A stretch of 64,000 nucleotides of DNA, taken from assembly GCA_943370355.1 (NCBI GenBank), contig CALRQP020000015.1, forward strand, positions 1-64,000, in the 5' to 3' direction. The stretch is from JADCGM01 sp943370355. Lineage in GTDB: Bacteria; Pseudomonadota; Alphaproteobacteria; Sphingomonadales; Sphingomonadaceae. This document shows, one piece after another, positions 8,990-16,551 of this stretch. Within the stretch, counting starts at the first letter, position 1; the number at the start of each line of letters is the position of its first letter. Under the pieces are notes generated by a model. That model searched no databases. It had not been told where the DNA came from and was given only the letters and a program-made list of their open reading frames with translations. A program made the translations under genes and the position numbers.

Positions 8990-9424
8990 CTAGCCCTCAA
9001 TCGCCGCGCGGCGCAGGTCGCGCGCCTTGCCGAGGATGGTTTCCTCAAGCTTCTGCACGGTGCCGGCGCGCACGGGGGCAGCGACCCAATTGCCGCCGAC
9101 ATTTTCCTGCCGCAGCGCCGCGACCTTCACGGCATCGGCGCGCAGATCCTGGTCGAGAATATAGACGGTGACCTTGACGCGCTCGTTCGGCGAGGCCGGA
9201 TTGGCATACCAGTCGGTGATGATGACGCCGCCGGCCGCATCGGTCTGCGCCATCGGCATGAACGCCAGCGTGTCGAGTGCGGCTTTCCACAGATAGGCGT
9301 TGACGCCGATCGTTGTGACGCGCGACGCGGCCATGTCGGTCTTCGGCCGCTCCTTGTGGCCGCAGGCGGCGGCGAACAGGGCGAGGGCTGCGACGCCTGC
9401 GATACGAACGGCCTTGCTGGTCAC
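8990..9424 (-). CDS. DUF3576 family lipoprotein
   Basis: Small predicted lipoprotein of unknown function. I place the start at the GTG (9422-9424) because it follows an AGAAGG ribosome binding site and begins a lipoprotein signal peptide (MTSKAVRIAGVAALALF, then AAAC with the cysteine at residue 21). An ATG at 9583 is in frame but would add an unlikely 53-residue leader. The mature part contains VNAYLWKAALDTL and VIITDWYANP, segments typical of the alphaproteobacterial DUF3576 family that commonly precedes leuS. It is probably transcribed with leuS, lptE and holA. Confidence 0.85.
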   Translation of the reverse strand: MTSKAVRIAGVAALALFAAACGHKERPKTDMAASRVTTIGVNAYLWKAALDTLAFMPMAQTDAAGGVIITDWYANPASPNERVKVTVYILDQDLRADAVKVAALRQENVGGNWVAAPVRAGTVQKLEETILGKARDLRRAAIEG

Positions 9425-9657
9425 GGGATGGTCGCCTTCTTGAAAGTTACGCGGTTGCGCTGCGTTATAGGCGGCGCGGGCGCGGGCGGAAAGCCCGTTC
9501 GCTGTGGCGCTGCGTCCACAACTTCCTTTGATTCGTAAACCAATTGTAAAATAGAATCGTGCGAGGGACTCGCGGCGGAACATTCGTACCGCTATATGTT
9601 TGAAACATACGCCCGTTATCGGGCGTGTCGAAGTCGGGGCGGAGTCGAAGAACGGGC

Positions 9658-10401
9658 ATGGGCCGCAAAGGGATCTTGGCAGGTATTGCGCTGGCCGTTG
9701 GCCTGGCGTCGGCCGCCCATGCCGTTCCCACGCCTGCCGCTGCCAAGCGCACCGTCACCCAGAGCAAATCCAAGCGCGTGGCAATCGTCTCGGAAAGCGA
9801 TGGCGTCGTCGAGCCGCTGCGCGCCGGCACGCTCGGCTCGTTCACGCCGTCGATCGTCGATCCGTCGCGCAGCCCGGTGCTGACGCGCGCGCAGACCAGC
9901 GAGCGCTCCTTCCGCTTCACGCCGTCGGGCAAGACCGGCGACCGCAAGGCGCTGACGCTCGGCGTGACCTCGCGTGTCGTGGCGCAGGCCGATGCGGCGC
10001 GCGGCTCGACGCTGACCGCATTGGCGGCGACGCCGACCGGCTATAATGTCGGCCTGTCGGTCGGCTATCTCGGCTTCTCGCTGACCGGTGGCTACAGCCG
10101 CCTGGAAACTGGCTTCGGTCCGTCGCGTGAGGGTGTCGATCTCGGCCTCAGCTATCGCGGCAACCGCTGGAAGGCCTCGCTGCAGGCCTCTGGCGAAGTC
10201 CCGACCCGCCTGACGCTCGATCCGATCGCATCGGACAAGCGCTACGGGCTTGAACTCGGCGGCGCTTATGCGCTGACCTCGCGCCTGTCGCTGAACGGCG
10301 GCATGCGCTACCAGCTAGTGACCCCGCTCGACCCGAGCCTCCGCACAGCTGACGAACGCGGCGACCCGGCCGTGTTCTTGGGAACGGCGTTCAGCTTCTA
10401 G
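9658..10401 (+). CDS. Exported beta-barrel-like protein, probable outer-membrane protein
   Basis: The ATG at 9658 gives 247 residues beginning with a clean Sec signal peptide (GILAGIALAVGLASAAHA, cleavage after about residue 22). The mature C-terminal half alternates polar and aromatic/hydrophobic residues in short strands (YNVGLSVGYLGFSLTGGYSRLE, then GLSYRGNRWKASLQASGE). It ends in phenylalanine (GTAFSF), as outer-membrane barrels do for BAM recognition. I do not recognise a specific family. It is divergent from the DUF3576-leuS unit. An in-frame GTG at 9625 is possible but would disrupt the signal peptide. Confidence 0.7.
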   Translation: MGRKGILAGIALAVGLASAAHAVPTPAAAKRTVTQSKSKRVAIVSESDGVVEPLRAGTLGSFTPSIVDPSRSPVLTRAQTSERSFRFTPSGKTGDRKALTLGVTSRVVAQADAARGSTLTALAATPTGYNVGLSVGYLGFSLTGGYSRLETGFGPSREGVDLGLSYRGNRWKASLQASGEVPTRLTLDPIASDKRYGLELGGAYALTSRLSLNGGMRYQLVTPLDPSLRTADERGDPAVFLGTAFSF

Positions 10402-10518
10402 CGCTTAGGCTCCGTCAGACAGACGGCAGAATTCCAATATCTTAGGCACAGCGGTTCAATCGGATTGCCTGTTGATTGTCGCGCATCCGGTTCGTGGGCC
10501 AAATGCCTTGAAGGGCTT

Positions 10519-10559
10519 GTCGGCGGGCAATCGCGCGAGACCTCGCAACACCCGCCGAC
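10519..10559. terminator. Inverted repeat between convergent genes (possible bidirectional terminator)
   Basis: Arms GTCGGCGGG (10519-10527) and CCCGCCGAC (10551-10559) are perfect complements. The 23-nt loop holds a further small inverted repeat (GCGAG/CTCGC). It lies 7 bp beyond the stop of the minus-strand gene at 10566 and faces the plus-strand gene ending at 10401. There is no clear T-tract on either side, so Rho-independent termination is uncertain. The rest of the 164-bp gap shows nothing I can name. Confidence 0.35.
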
Positions 10560-10565
10560 ATTGGC

Positions 10566-11171
10566 TTATTTGGCGGCGATAGGTGCGCTCACAGCGGGCA
10601 CCACCATCGGTGATGGGGCAGATCCGGCAGCGAAGGCGACTGTCACATCCTCATCGATAAAGGCTTTGACCGGTGCGCCCGTTGGGATCACGGCGCTCGT
10701 GCCTGTCGTCAAAAATCCTGCGAGGGGCAATAATGCGATGGCCGCCACGACTCCCGCAGTTCCCGTAGTCCCCTTGTCGTTCATCGCGCCGCTCAGACGG
10801 ATTTGCCGCCCATTGACCGAGAGGTAGAGGGGCCGGGCGTTGATGTTGCCGGACTTGCCCCACATTCCCTTGTTTCGCACCTCCGTCACTTCGCCCATTG
10901 CAGGCGAGCCGACGGGAACCACGATCTGGCCGCCAACCATGACAGGTTGGGCAACTTCCATGCGGAAGCGGTATCCAGGCCGAAGATTCTTTCCCTTGGT
11001 CGTCAATTCTTCGCTCATTCGGAGCGAAACCTCGGTCCCGGTCCGGAGCACGCTCGCATCTGCCGAACCCAGAATGACGGCATTTTGAGCCGGGGCCGGC
11101 TGCGCCCACGAGGATACAGACGTGACCGCAACGACCGCGAAACTCGCGGCCGCCATCCGTGAAAAATTCAT
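10566..11171 (-). CDS. Exported protein of unknown function
   Basis: The start at 11171 gives a 201-residue protein with a Sec signal peptide (MNFSRMAAASFAVVAVTSV, then SSWAQ; cleavage near residue 24). The mature region is predicted beta-rich: LRTGTEVSLRM, YRFRMEVAQPV, VPVGSPAMGEVTEVRNKGMWGKSG. It is followed by a glycine/alanine-rich hydrophobic stretch (TGTAGVVAAIALLPLAGFL) that could be a membrane or amyloid-like segment. I do not recognise the family. It stands alone, with an AT-rich upstream region (11180-11240) containing repeated GATAT words that may hold its promoter. Confidence 0.75.
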   Translation of the reverse strand: MNFSRMAAASFAVVAVTSVSSWAQPAPAQNAVILGSADASVLRTGTEVSLRMSEELTTKGKNLRPGYRFRMEVAQPVMVGGQIVVPVGSPAMGEVTEVRNKGMWGKSGNINARPLYLSVNGRQIRLSGAMNDKGTTGTAGVVAAIALLPLAGFLTTGTSAVIPTGAPVKAFIDEDVTVAFAAGSAPSPMVVPAVSAPIAAK

Positions 11172-11327
11172 GTTTTGTGCCCCCAAGGCGAAATGACAAT
11201 GCCGGAACGATATCGAAAAATATCGAGAACACAAATATTTATCTGCACCGCCGAAACGAACTCTCGGGAGAGTGTGCTGCGCGAAATGGTGCCCGGCGGC
11301 TCTGGACCGACTCCTTTGTTCCGTCAG

Positions 11328-11840
11328 CTATGGGAGAAAGGCGTCGATCGCCCCCCAAGCGGTTGCGCCCACCTTGGTCAGCCGATCAAAGCGCCGCTCG
11401 GTCATCCCGCCGAGTGCGGCCACCGCAAACCCATCAGCAAGCAGCCCGAACCGCAGCGTACCTAGGGCCCTCGCCCCCGAATGTGAGCGTGTCGCGAACA
11501 CCGGCGACAGGAAGGGCAGTGCGCCGTTGCGGCGGGCGGCGATGAGGTCGGCTCGGTTGTGGGCGGGTGCTGTTAGGGAGCCGGGCCTCCTTCCGTGGGC
11601 ACCGTCGGCGCGGGCGGCGCGGGCTTGTCTTGGCGATCCGGCGAAAACGAACAACAACCGCTGCCGTTTGCACAGTGCACGGACGCGTGCGGCGAGCGCT
11701 TTGCGGTCGGGGCTGCGATAATGGCGGAAGATCACGCCGGCGCGGCCCTTTGGCAGCGCGCGGATTGCGTCCCAGAGCGCGTCGCCCTGCCGTTCGTCGG
11801 TGAACAGCCAGATCCGGGGCAGGGCGTGACGGCGGGGCAT
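11328..11840 (-). CDS. Short thiamine-phosphate-synthase/TenI-like protein
   Basis: The ATG at 11840 gives 170 residues, against about 210 for typical ThiE. The order of visible elements fits a TIM barrel of this family: WLFTDE at the start, LLFVFA, a shortened ADGAHG segment, LPFLSPVFATRSHSGARALG (compare SPVFPT-type phosphate-binding motifs) and VAALGGM before GATAWGAIDAF. Several canonical ThiE residues are not visible, so it could be a TenI-like regulator or a degenerate enzyme. It is transcribed divergently from yggS with only 22 bp between the starts. Confidence 0.7.
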   Translation of the reverse strand: MPRRHALPRIWLFTDERQGDALWDAIRALPKGRAGVIFRHYRSPDRKALAARVRALCKRQRLLFVFAGSPRQARAARADGAHGRRPGSLTAPAHNRADLIAARRNGALPFLSPVFATRSHSGARALGTLRFGLLADGFAVAALGGMTERRFDRLTKVGATAWGAIDAFLP

Positions 11841-11862
11841 GCTCTTGCCTATAGGCGCGGCG

Positions 11863-12534
11863 ATGGATGAAGTGGAACAGGCAGGCGAGCGGCTCGCGGC
11901 GGTGCGGACGCGGATTGCCGCGGCGGCAAAGCTCGCCGGGCGCGATCCCGCCCGGATCGAGCTCATCGCCATCTCGAAGACGCAACCGGTCGAGGCGATC
12001 GCGCCGCTCATCGCCTACGGGCAGCGGAGCTTCGGCGAAAATCGCGTGCAGGAAGCGCAAGTCAAATGGCCGGACCTGCGCGCGGCGCATCCCGATCTGC
12101 GGCTGCACTTGGTCGGGCAACTCCAGTCGAACAAGGCCGCCGATGCGGTCGCATTGTTCGATGCGATCCACAGCATTGATCGCCCGTCGTTGCTGAATGC
12201 GGTCGCCAAGGCGCTGCGCGAGTCGGCGCGGCGTCCCGATTGCTACATTCAGGTCAATATCGGCGACGAACCGCAGAAGGGCGGCTGCGCCGTCGCCGAC
12301 CTGCCGGGCCTGCTCGACGCGGCGCGAAGCCTCGACGTCCCGATCATCGGCCTGATGTGCGTCCCGCCCGCCGATATCGAACCAGCCCCCTTTTTCGCGC
12401 TGCTGCAAAAGCTCGCGAGAGACCTCGATCTCTCGCGGCTCAGCATGGGCATGTCGGGTGATTTCGAGACGGCGGTCATGCTCGGCGCGACATCGGTGCG
12501 CGTCGGCACGGCGCTGTTCGGCGCGCGCGCATGA
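11863..12534 (+). CDS. yggS: YggS/PROSC-family PLP homeostasis protein
   Basis: Pyridoxal-phosphate-binding protein that buffers PLP and affects amino-acid metabolism. The start at 11863 gives 223 residues. The PLP lysine lies in LIAISKTQ, followed by FGENRVQEA, the HLVGQLQSNK signature and the C-terminal phosphate-binding region GMSGDFETA...VRVGTALFG, all in family order. It overlaps the downstream HAD gene by 4 bp (ATGA). Confidence 0.95.
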   Translation: MDEVEQAGERLAAVRTRIAAAAKLAGRDPARIELIAISKTQPVEAIAPLIAYGQRSFGENRVQEAQVKWPDLRAAHPDLRLHLVGQLQSNKAADAVALFDAIHSIDRPSLLNAVAKALRESARRPDCYIQVNIGDEPQKGGCAVADLPGLLDAARSLDVPIIGLMCVPPADIEPAPFFALLQKLARDLDLSRLSMGMSGDFETAVMLGATSVRVGTALFGARA

Positions 12535-13199
12535 GCGACCGGCTGCTGATCTTCGATTTCGACGGCGTGATCGCCGACAGCGAAGTGCTGGCGAATGCCG
12601 TCCTCGCCGAGGAACTGACCGCGCTCGGCCATCCGACCAGCCTCGACGATGCACTGCACCGCTATATGGGCCGCCGCTGGGAGGACTGCGTGGTGGCGAT
12701 CGAGGCGCACACCGGCACCGCGCTGCCGCCCGGCTTCCGCGACCGCTGCGCCTCGGCGATCCAGGCGCGCACCGTGTCGGATATCGCGCCTGTCGCGGGT
12801 GTGGCGGACTATCTCGACACGCTGGGCGTGCGGCCGCGCTGCGTCGCCTCGTCGAGTTCGCTCAACTGGCTATCGACCAACCTCGACCGTTTCGGCCTCG
12901 CGCATCACTTCGGCGACAATCTGTTCAGCGCCACCGTGCATGTCACGCGCGGCAAGCCGCACCCCGACCTGTTCCTGCACGCCGCCTCGACGCTCGCCGC
13001 CGATCCGGGGCGCGCGATCGTCATTGAGGACAGCGTCGCAGGCGTCACCGCTGGAGTCGCGGCGGGAATGACCGTCATCGGCCTGTGCGCCGGCTCACAT
13101 GCGGGCGGCGGCTATGCGGAGCGATTGCAGGCGACGGGCGCGCATCACACTGCGCGCAGCTATGCCGAACTGGCCGATATTGTCCGGAGCCTGGGCTAA
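12531..13199 (+). CDS. HAD-superfamily phosphatase, beta-phosphoglucomutase/CbbY-like
   Basis: 222-residue haloacid-dehalogenase-fold hydrolase. Motif I is DFDGVIADSE with nucleophile Asp9 and acid Asp11; motif II is ASSSS; the motif III lysine lies in GKPHPDLFL; motif IV is IEDSVAGV. The helical cap between motifs I and II fits subclass I enzymes such as phosphoglycolate phosphatase or beta-phosphoglucomutase; the substrate cannot be read from the sequence. Coupled to yggS by a 4-bp overlap. Its stop shares CTAA with the convergent downstream gene. Confidence 0.92.
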   Translation: MSDRLLIFDFDGVIADSEVLANAVLAEELTALGHPTSLDDALHRYMGRRWEDCVVAIEAHTGTALPPGFRDRCASAIQARTVSDIAPVAGVADYLDTLGVRPRCVASSSSLNWLSTNLDRFGLAHHFGDNLFSATVHVTRGKPHPDLFLHAASTLAADPGRAIVIEDSVAGVTAGVAAGMTVIGLCAGSHAGGGYAERLQATGAHHTARSYAELADIVRSLG

Positions 13200-13690
13200 C
13201 GGATCGTGATCGTTGCGCTGGGCCGGCACTGCTCGAGAATGGCCGCCAGAACATCGCGCTCCACTGCGACACAACCCTCGGTCGGCTTCCCCCCATTCCA
13301 GCAATGCAGGAAGATCGCGCTGCCCAGACCTGGCACCGGCGGCGACTCATTATGGGAGAGCGTCACGACGATGTCGTACAGCCCATCGTCGCGCCACAAT
13401 CTCTCGGCGGAATAGCCGTGCGGATGCCGCACCGGCCGGTTGTAGGCCGGATCGGCCGTGCCATCCGACCAGCCGTCGTCGGGGCGGATCCAGCGAAACG
13501 GTAGAGCAGTCTCCGGCACGATGCGGTCGCGGCGTGCCAGCACGGTGCGCAGCGCATAGCGGCCATATGGCGTCATGCCGTCGCCCTCCCGCTTGTCCGC
13601 CGCGTCGCACGCACCGCTGCGGCCGATCGCACAGGGGTAGCTTTGCCCGAACGCCGTCAGCGTGCGCCCCGCCGTATCGACCTCGATCAC
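13196..13690 (-). CDS. L,D-transpeptidase (YkuD) fold protein
   Basis: 164-residue protein with the YkuD catalytic signature spread over HNESPP, GSAIFLHC and TEGCVAV: the catalytic cysteine is in EGCVAV and the conserved histidine in FLHC. Such enzymes make 3-3 or protein cross-links in peptidoglycan. There is no signal peptide, transmembrane segment or LysM domain, so either export is unusual or the substrate is cytoplasmic. It overlaps ribA by 4 bp (ATGA) and shares its stop with the convergent HAD gene. It is probably the third gene of an xth-ribA-ykuD unit. Confidence 0.88.
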   Translation of the reverse strand: MIEVDTAGRTLTAFGQSYPCAIGRSGACDAADKREGDGMTPYGRYALRTVLARRDRIVPETALPFRWIRPDDGWSDGTADPAYNRPVRHPHGYSAERLWRDDGLYDIVVTLSHNESPPVPGLGSAIFLHCWNGGKPTEGCVAVERDVLAAILEQCRPSATITIR

Positions 13691-14739
13691 AGCAAATGCC
13701 CGGTGCGGGCCCGCTTGGTGGCCAGATAGCCGCTGTTGAAATCGCCTTCGCCGGCATGCAGCGCCACGCGCTCGGTCACGGCGATCCCTGCGGCTTCCAG
13801 CGCGGCAACCTTGGCGGGATTGTTGGTCAGCAGGCGGACGCTGGCGACGCCGAGAAGGTCGAGCATTTTTGCAGCCAGCCCGAAATCGCGCTCTTCGACC
13901 TCGAAGCCCAGCCGCAGATTGGCATCGACGGTGTCGAAGCCCTGATCCTGCAATTCATAGGCGCGCAGCTTGTTTAGCAGGCCGATGCCGCGCCCTTCCT
14001 GCTGCAGATAAAGGATGATGCCGCCGCCCGCCGCTGCGACGGCGGCGAGTGCTGCATGCAATTGCGGCCCACAGTCGCATTTGAGCGAGCCGAGCACATC
14101 GCCGGTGAGACAGGCCGAATGCAGCCGGGTCAGCACCGGGCTGCCGCGCGGCGGATCGCCGACGATGAGCGCCAGATGCTCGGGGCCGCCATCGGACGGG
14201 CGGAACGCGACAACTTCGGTGTTGTCGGCCCCTTCGAGCGGCAGTCGCGCCCGCGCCGAAATGCGCAGTCCCGCCGAGGACGAATAAGCGAGGACGTCAG
14301 CCGCCTCTACGGAGAGTAGGTCGCCGGTCGTGGGGCCAACGAAGACCGCCGGGAGCAGCCCGGCCAGCTTGGCGAGCCGGATCGCCGCCGTCGCGGCGGC
14401 CGCATCAGTCACCGGGATCGTTTGATATGGCCCATTAAGCGGTGTCGCGAGGTCGCGCACCGGATCGGCGGCGGCGAGCGACTCGGTCAGATCCATCCAC
14501 GGCGCGCGCACGATGCGTACCGGTCGCCCCTCCTCGGCAGCGGCAATCTGGTTGACGAGCTTGAGCGTCGCGGCGCGCGGGTGACTGAGCAGCAGGTCGG
14601 CGCGGCCGCCCGCTTCGAGCGTTGCAAGGCTTGTCGCATCGGCGAGTTCGACCGCGAGCACTGCTTCGCTGCCGATCCGTACCGGCCGGCCACGCTTCAG
14701 CTCGTCAACAGCGCGCGCGACCTGGACGACGGCGCTCAG
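13687..14739 (-). CDS. ribA: GTP cyclohydrolase II (RibA-type), probable CTG start
   Basis: First step of riboflavin synthesis, GTP to 2,5-diamino-6-ribosylamino-pyrimidinone phosphate. The C-terminal ~200 residues carry the GCH II signatures: a zinc site in TGDVLGSLKCDCG, LYLQQEGRGIGLLNK, VDANLRLGF and LLTNNPAKVAAL. An extra N-terminal domain of ~150 residues precedes it. The only standard start in frame is a GTG at 14661. Conserved-looking sequence (ARAVDELKRGRPVRIGSEAVLAVELA) runs back to a CTG at 14739, which overlaps the xth stop in CTGA exactly as ATGA overlaps do elsewhere here. I therefore favour the CTG start (350 residues). Confidence 0.85.
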   Translation of the reverse strand: MSAVVQVARAVDELKRGRPVRIGSEAVLAVELADATSLATLEAGGRADLLLSHPRAATLKLVNQIAAAEEGRPVRIVRAPWMDLTESLAAADPVRDLATPLNGPYQTIPVTDAAAATAAIRLAKLAGLLPAVFVGPTTGDLLSVEAADVLAYSSSAGLRISARARLPLEGADNTEVVAFRPSDGGPEHLALIVGDPPRGSPVLTRLHSACLTGDVLGSLKCDCGPQLHAALAAVAAAGGGIILYLQQEGRGIGLLNKLRAYELQDQGFDTVDANLRLGFEVEERDFGLAAKMLDLLGVASVRLLTNNPAKVAALEAAGIAVTERVALHAGEGDFNSGYLATKRARTGHLL

Positions 14740-15524
14740 AGGTCAAACTCCGCGATGATCGGCACATGGTCCGACGGTTTATCCCAGCTGCGTGCGCTTT
14801 CGACGACACGGAAGCCAGTCGCATGCGGCGCAACTTCGGGGCTGGTCCAGATATGGTCGAGGCGGCGGCCCCGGTCGGACGCGGCCCAGTCCTGCGCGCG
14901 GTAGCTCCACCAAGTGTAGAGCCGCTCCGGCGCGGGTACGAAGCGCCGCCCGAGGTCGCACCAGCCGTGGCTCGCCATCAGCGCGTCCATCTTGGCGACT
15001 TCGACCGGCGTATGGCTGACGACGCCGAGAAGCGCCTTATGGCTCCACACGTCGCTGGGCAGCGGCGCGATGTTCATGTCGCCGACGAGGATAGTCGGCT
15101 CACGGAGCGCCTCGGACCAGCTGGTCATCCGGTCATAGTAGGCAAGTTTCTGTTTAAACTTGGGATTCAGCAGCGGGTCGGGAATGTCGCCGCCGGCCGG
15201 CACATAGACATTCTCCAGCAGCACGCCGTTCGGGAGCCGCACCCCGATGTGCCGCGCCTCGCCATTGTCCTGCCAGTCGTGCCGCCGGTCCTCGCACAGC
15301 GGGATCTTCGATACCGTCGCGACGCCGTGATGCATGCGCTGCCCGTTGGTGTAGCGATATCTGTAACCGAGCGATTCGAATAACTGGTGTGGAAACACCT
15401 GGTCCTCGCCCTTGATCTCCTGCAGGCACAGCACGTCCGGCGCTTCCTCGCGCAGGAAGCGCTCGACGATCGCGCTGCGCGCGCGCACCGAGTTGATGTT
15501 CCAGCTGGCGACGGAAAAGCGCAT
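14736..15524 (-). CDS. xth: Exodeoxyribonuclease III / AP endonuclease
   Basis: 262-residue exonuclease III-family enzyme acting on abasic sites and 3' blocked ends. Visible motifs include WNINSVRAR, the metal-binding glutamate in DVLCLQEIKGED, VYVPAGGDIPDP, GDMNIAPLPSDVW, and the C-terminal catalytic SDHVPIIAEF. The start ATG gives the family N-terminus (MRFSVASWNINS). A terminator-like hairpin lies 52 bp upstream. The stop codon overlaps the proposed CTG start of ribA. Confidence 0.96.
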   Translation of the reverse strand: MRFSVASWNINSVRARSAIVERFLREEAPDVLCLQEIKGEDQVFPHQLFESLGYRYRYTNGQRMHHGVATVSKIPLCEDRRHDWQDNGEARHIGVRLPNGVLLENVYVPAGGDIPDPLLNPKFKQKLAYYDRMTSWSEALREPTILVGDMNIAPLPSDVWSHKALLGVVSHTPVEVAKMDALMASHGWCDLGRRFVPAPERLYTWWSYRAQDWAASDRGRRLDHIWTSPEVAPHATGFRVVESARSWDKPSDHVPIIAEFDL

Positions 15525-15569
15525 GGTCAGCGTCTAGCGGCGGTGGGCCGGCGCGTCACGTCCCCCAAA

Positions 15570-15698
15570 TGAATTGGCCCTCGCTCCGGGGGCATTGGAG
15601 CGAGGGCCGTTTCTGCGTTCGTCACGCATGCAATCGCCTGACGGTTTGGACAACAGGGGGCAAATTCCGCCCCGCCCCGCGCTTGCTTTTTGAAGATA
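15570..15698 (-). ncRNA. Candidate small RNA or attenuated leader between the LolA-like gene and xth
   Basis: On the minus strand a promoter-like pair TTGCAA (15716-15721) and TATCTT (15693-15698), separated by 17 bp, could start a transcript near 15686. About 80-100 nt downstream is a perfect 12-bp hairpin, arms at 15576-15587 and 15597-15608 (GGAGCGAGGGCC and complement), followed by AATTCATTT. No convincing ORF lies between. It could be a ~115-nt RNA, a leader attenuating xth (start at 15524), or simply the terminator of the LolA-like gene with a chance promoter. The T-tract is weak. Confidence 0.35.
15576..15608 (-). terminator. Perfect 12-bp hairpin, probable terminator
   Basis: Arms GGCCCTCGCTCC and GGAGCGAGGGCC pair without mismatch around a 9-nt loop. 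On the minus strand it is followed by AATTCATTTG, which is only moderately T-rich. It would end transcripts coming from the LolA-like gene (stop at 15774) or from the promoter-like site at 15693-15721. Confidence 0.5.
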
Positions 15699-15773
15699 GG
15701 GAGGGGTCCGCCGGCTTGCAATGCCACGAAACCCTGTTTTGCGCCGTTTAACGCGCCTTGCTTGCGGTCCGTC

Positions 15774-16394
15774 TCAACTTTTGCCGGGCGCGCGGCCTCG
15801 AGCGCGAGGGTCGCGATAGGTAAATTGCGCCTTGTCGACGGGCACATTGTAACGGACGTTCGACAGCTGCACTTGCGTCGTCGTGCCCTGCGCATCGAGG
15901 GCGCGCCAGGCGGACAGGGTCAGGCCGCCCGGCCCGCGTGGATCGCGGGTGAAATAGAGCGTCAGGACGCCATATTCCGGATGCTTGCGGTCCTTGGCCT
16001 GCACCGTCAGGAAGCCGGGGATCGCCCCGTCGCCGGGCTGCAGTTCGCGCGCGAAGCCGCTCAAGTCCATCGTCGGATCGAGCAGCAGTGCCAGCGGCGT
16101 GCCGCGGATCGGCCATTTGGAGACCTGCGCGACCTGATAATCGATCATCGTGAGGGTCCGTCCATCGGCGACGATCACCATCGGCACCGACGGCTCATAT
16201 TGGAAGCGCACCTTGCCGGGCTGCGCCAGGAAGAGCTTGCCGCGCACCGCCGCGCCGCTGGCAGCGGTCTGGACGAAGTCCGCCGTCATTGTCTTTGCCG
16301 CCGCAAGATGTGCCGACACCTCGGAAAGCGCTGCCGTGGCGGGCGAAGTGATCGTCATCGCAACCGCGACGAATGGAAGCATCAGGGCGCGCAT
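15774..16394 (-). CDS. LolA-like outer-membrane lipoprotein carrier protein
   Basis: The ATG at 16394 gives 206 residues with a Sec signal peptide (MRALMLPFVAVAMTITSPATA), so the product is periplasmic. The mature part matches the LolA fold: AKTMTADFVQTAASGAAVRGKLFL, KVRFQYEPSVPMVIVADGRTL, then PLALLLDP and a late strand region LTLSAWRALDAQGTTTQVQLSNV. LolA carries lipoproteins from LolCDE to the outer membrane. The frame is open upstream into the next gene, but a GGAG 11 bp before the ATG and the signal peptide decide the start. The GGDEF-EAL gene is divergent. Confidence 0.88.
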   Translation of the reverse strand: MRALMLPFVAVAMTITSPATAALSEVSAHLAAAKTMTADFVQTAASGAAVRGKLFLAQPGKVRFQYEPSVPMVIVADGRTLTMIDYQVAQVSKWPIRGTPLALLLDPTMDLSGFARELQPGDGAIPGFLTVQAKDRKHPEYGVLTLYFTRDPRGPGGLTLSAWRALDAQGTTTQVQLSNVRYNVPVDKAQFTYRDPRARGRAPGKS

Positions 16395-16551
16395 GCGAAA
16401 TCGATCTCCAGCGAATATCAGCGGCCTAGCTTGCCCGCAGCCAGTTGAACAGCTGTTGAACCCAGTTCGTTCCGGAGCCGTCCGCTTTACCTGACGTGCA
16501 ACTGTTGATAGCCCTTCCTGTCCAATAGGTTCTGACAAGGGGCGGGCCAAT

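Noticed and set aside
7262..9538. A 758-codon open frame antisense to leuS
   Set aside because: High-GC DNA with biased third positions leaves long open frames opposite real genes; the product has no recognisable motifs and leuS is certain.
10411..10425. CCGTC-AGACA-GACGG hairpin after the outer-membrane-like gene
   Set aside because: Five-bp stem without T-tract; too weak to call a terminator.
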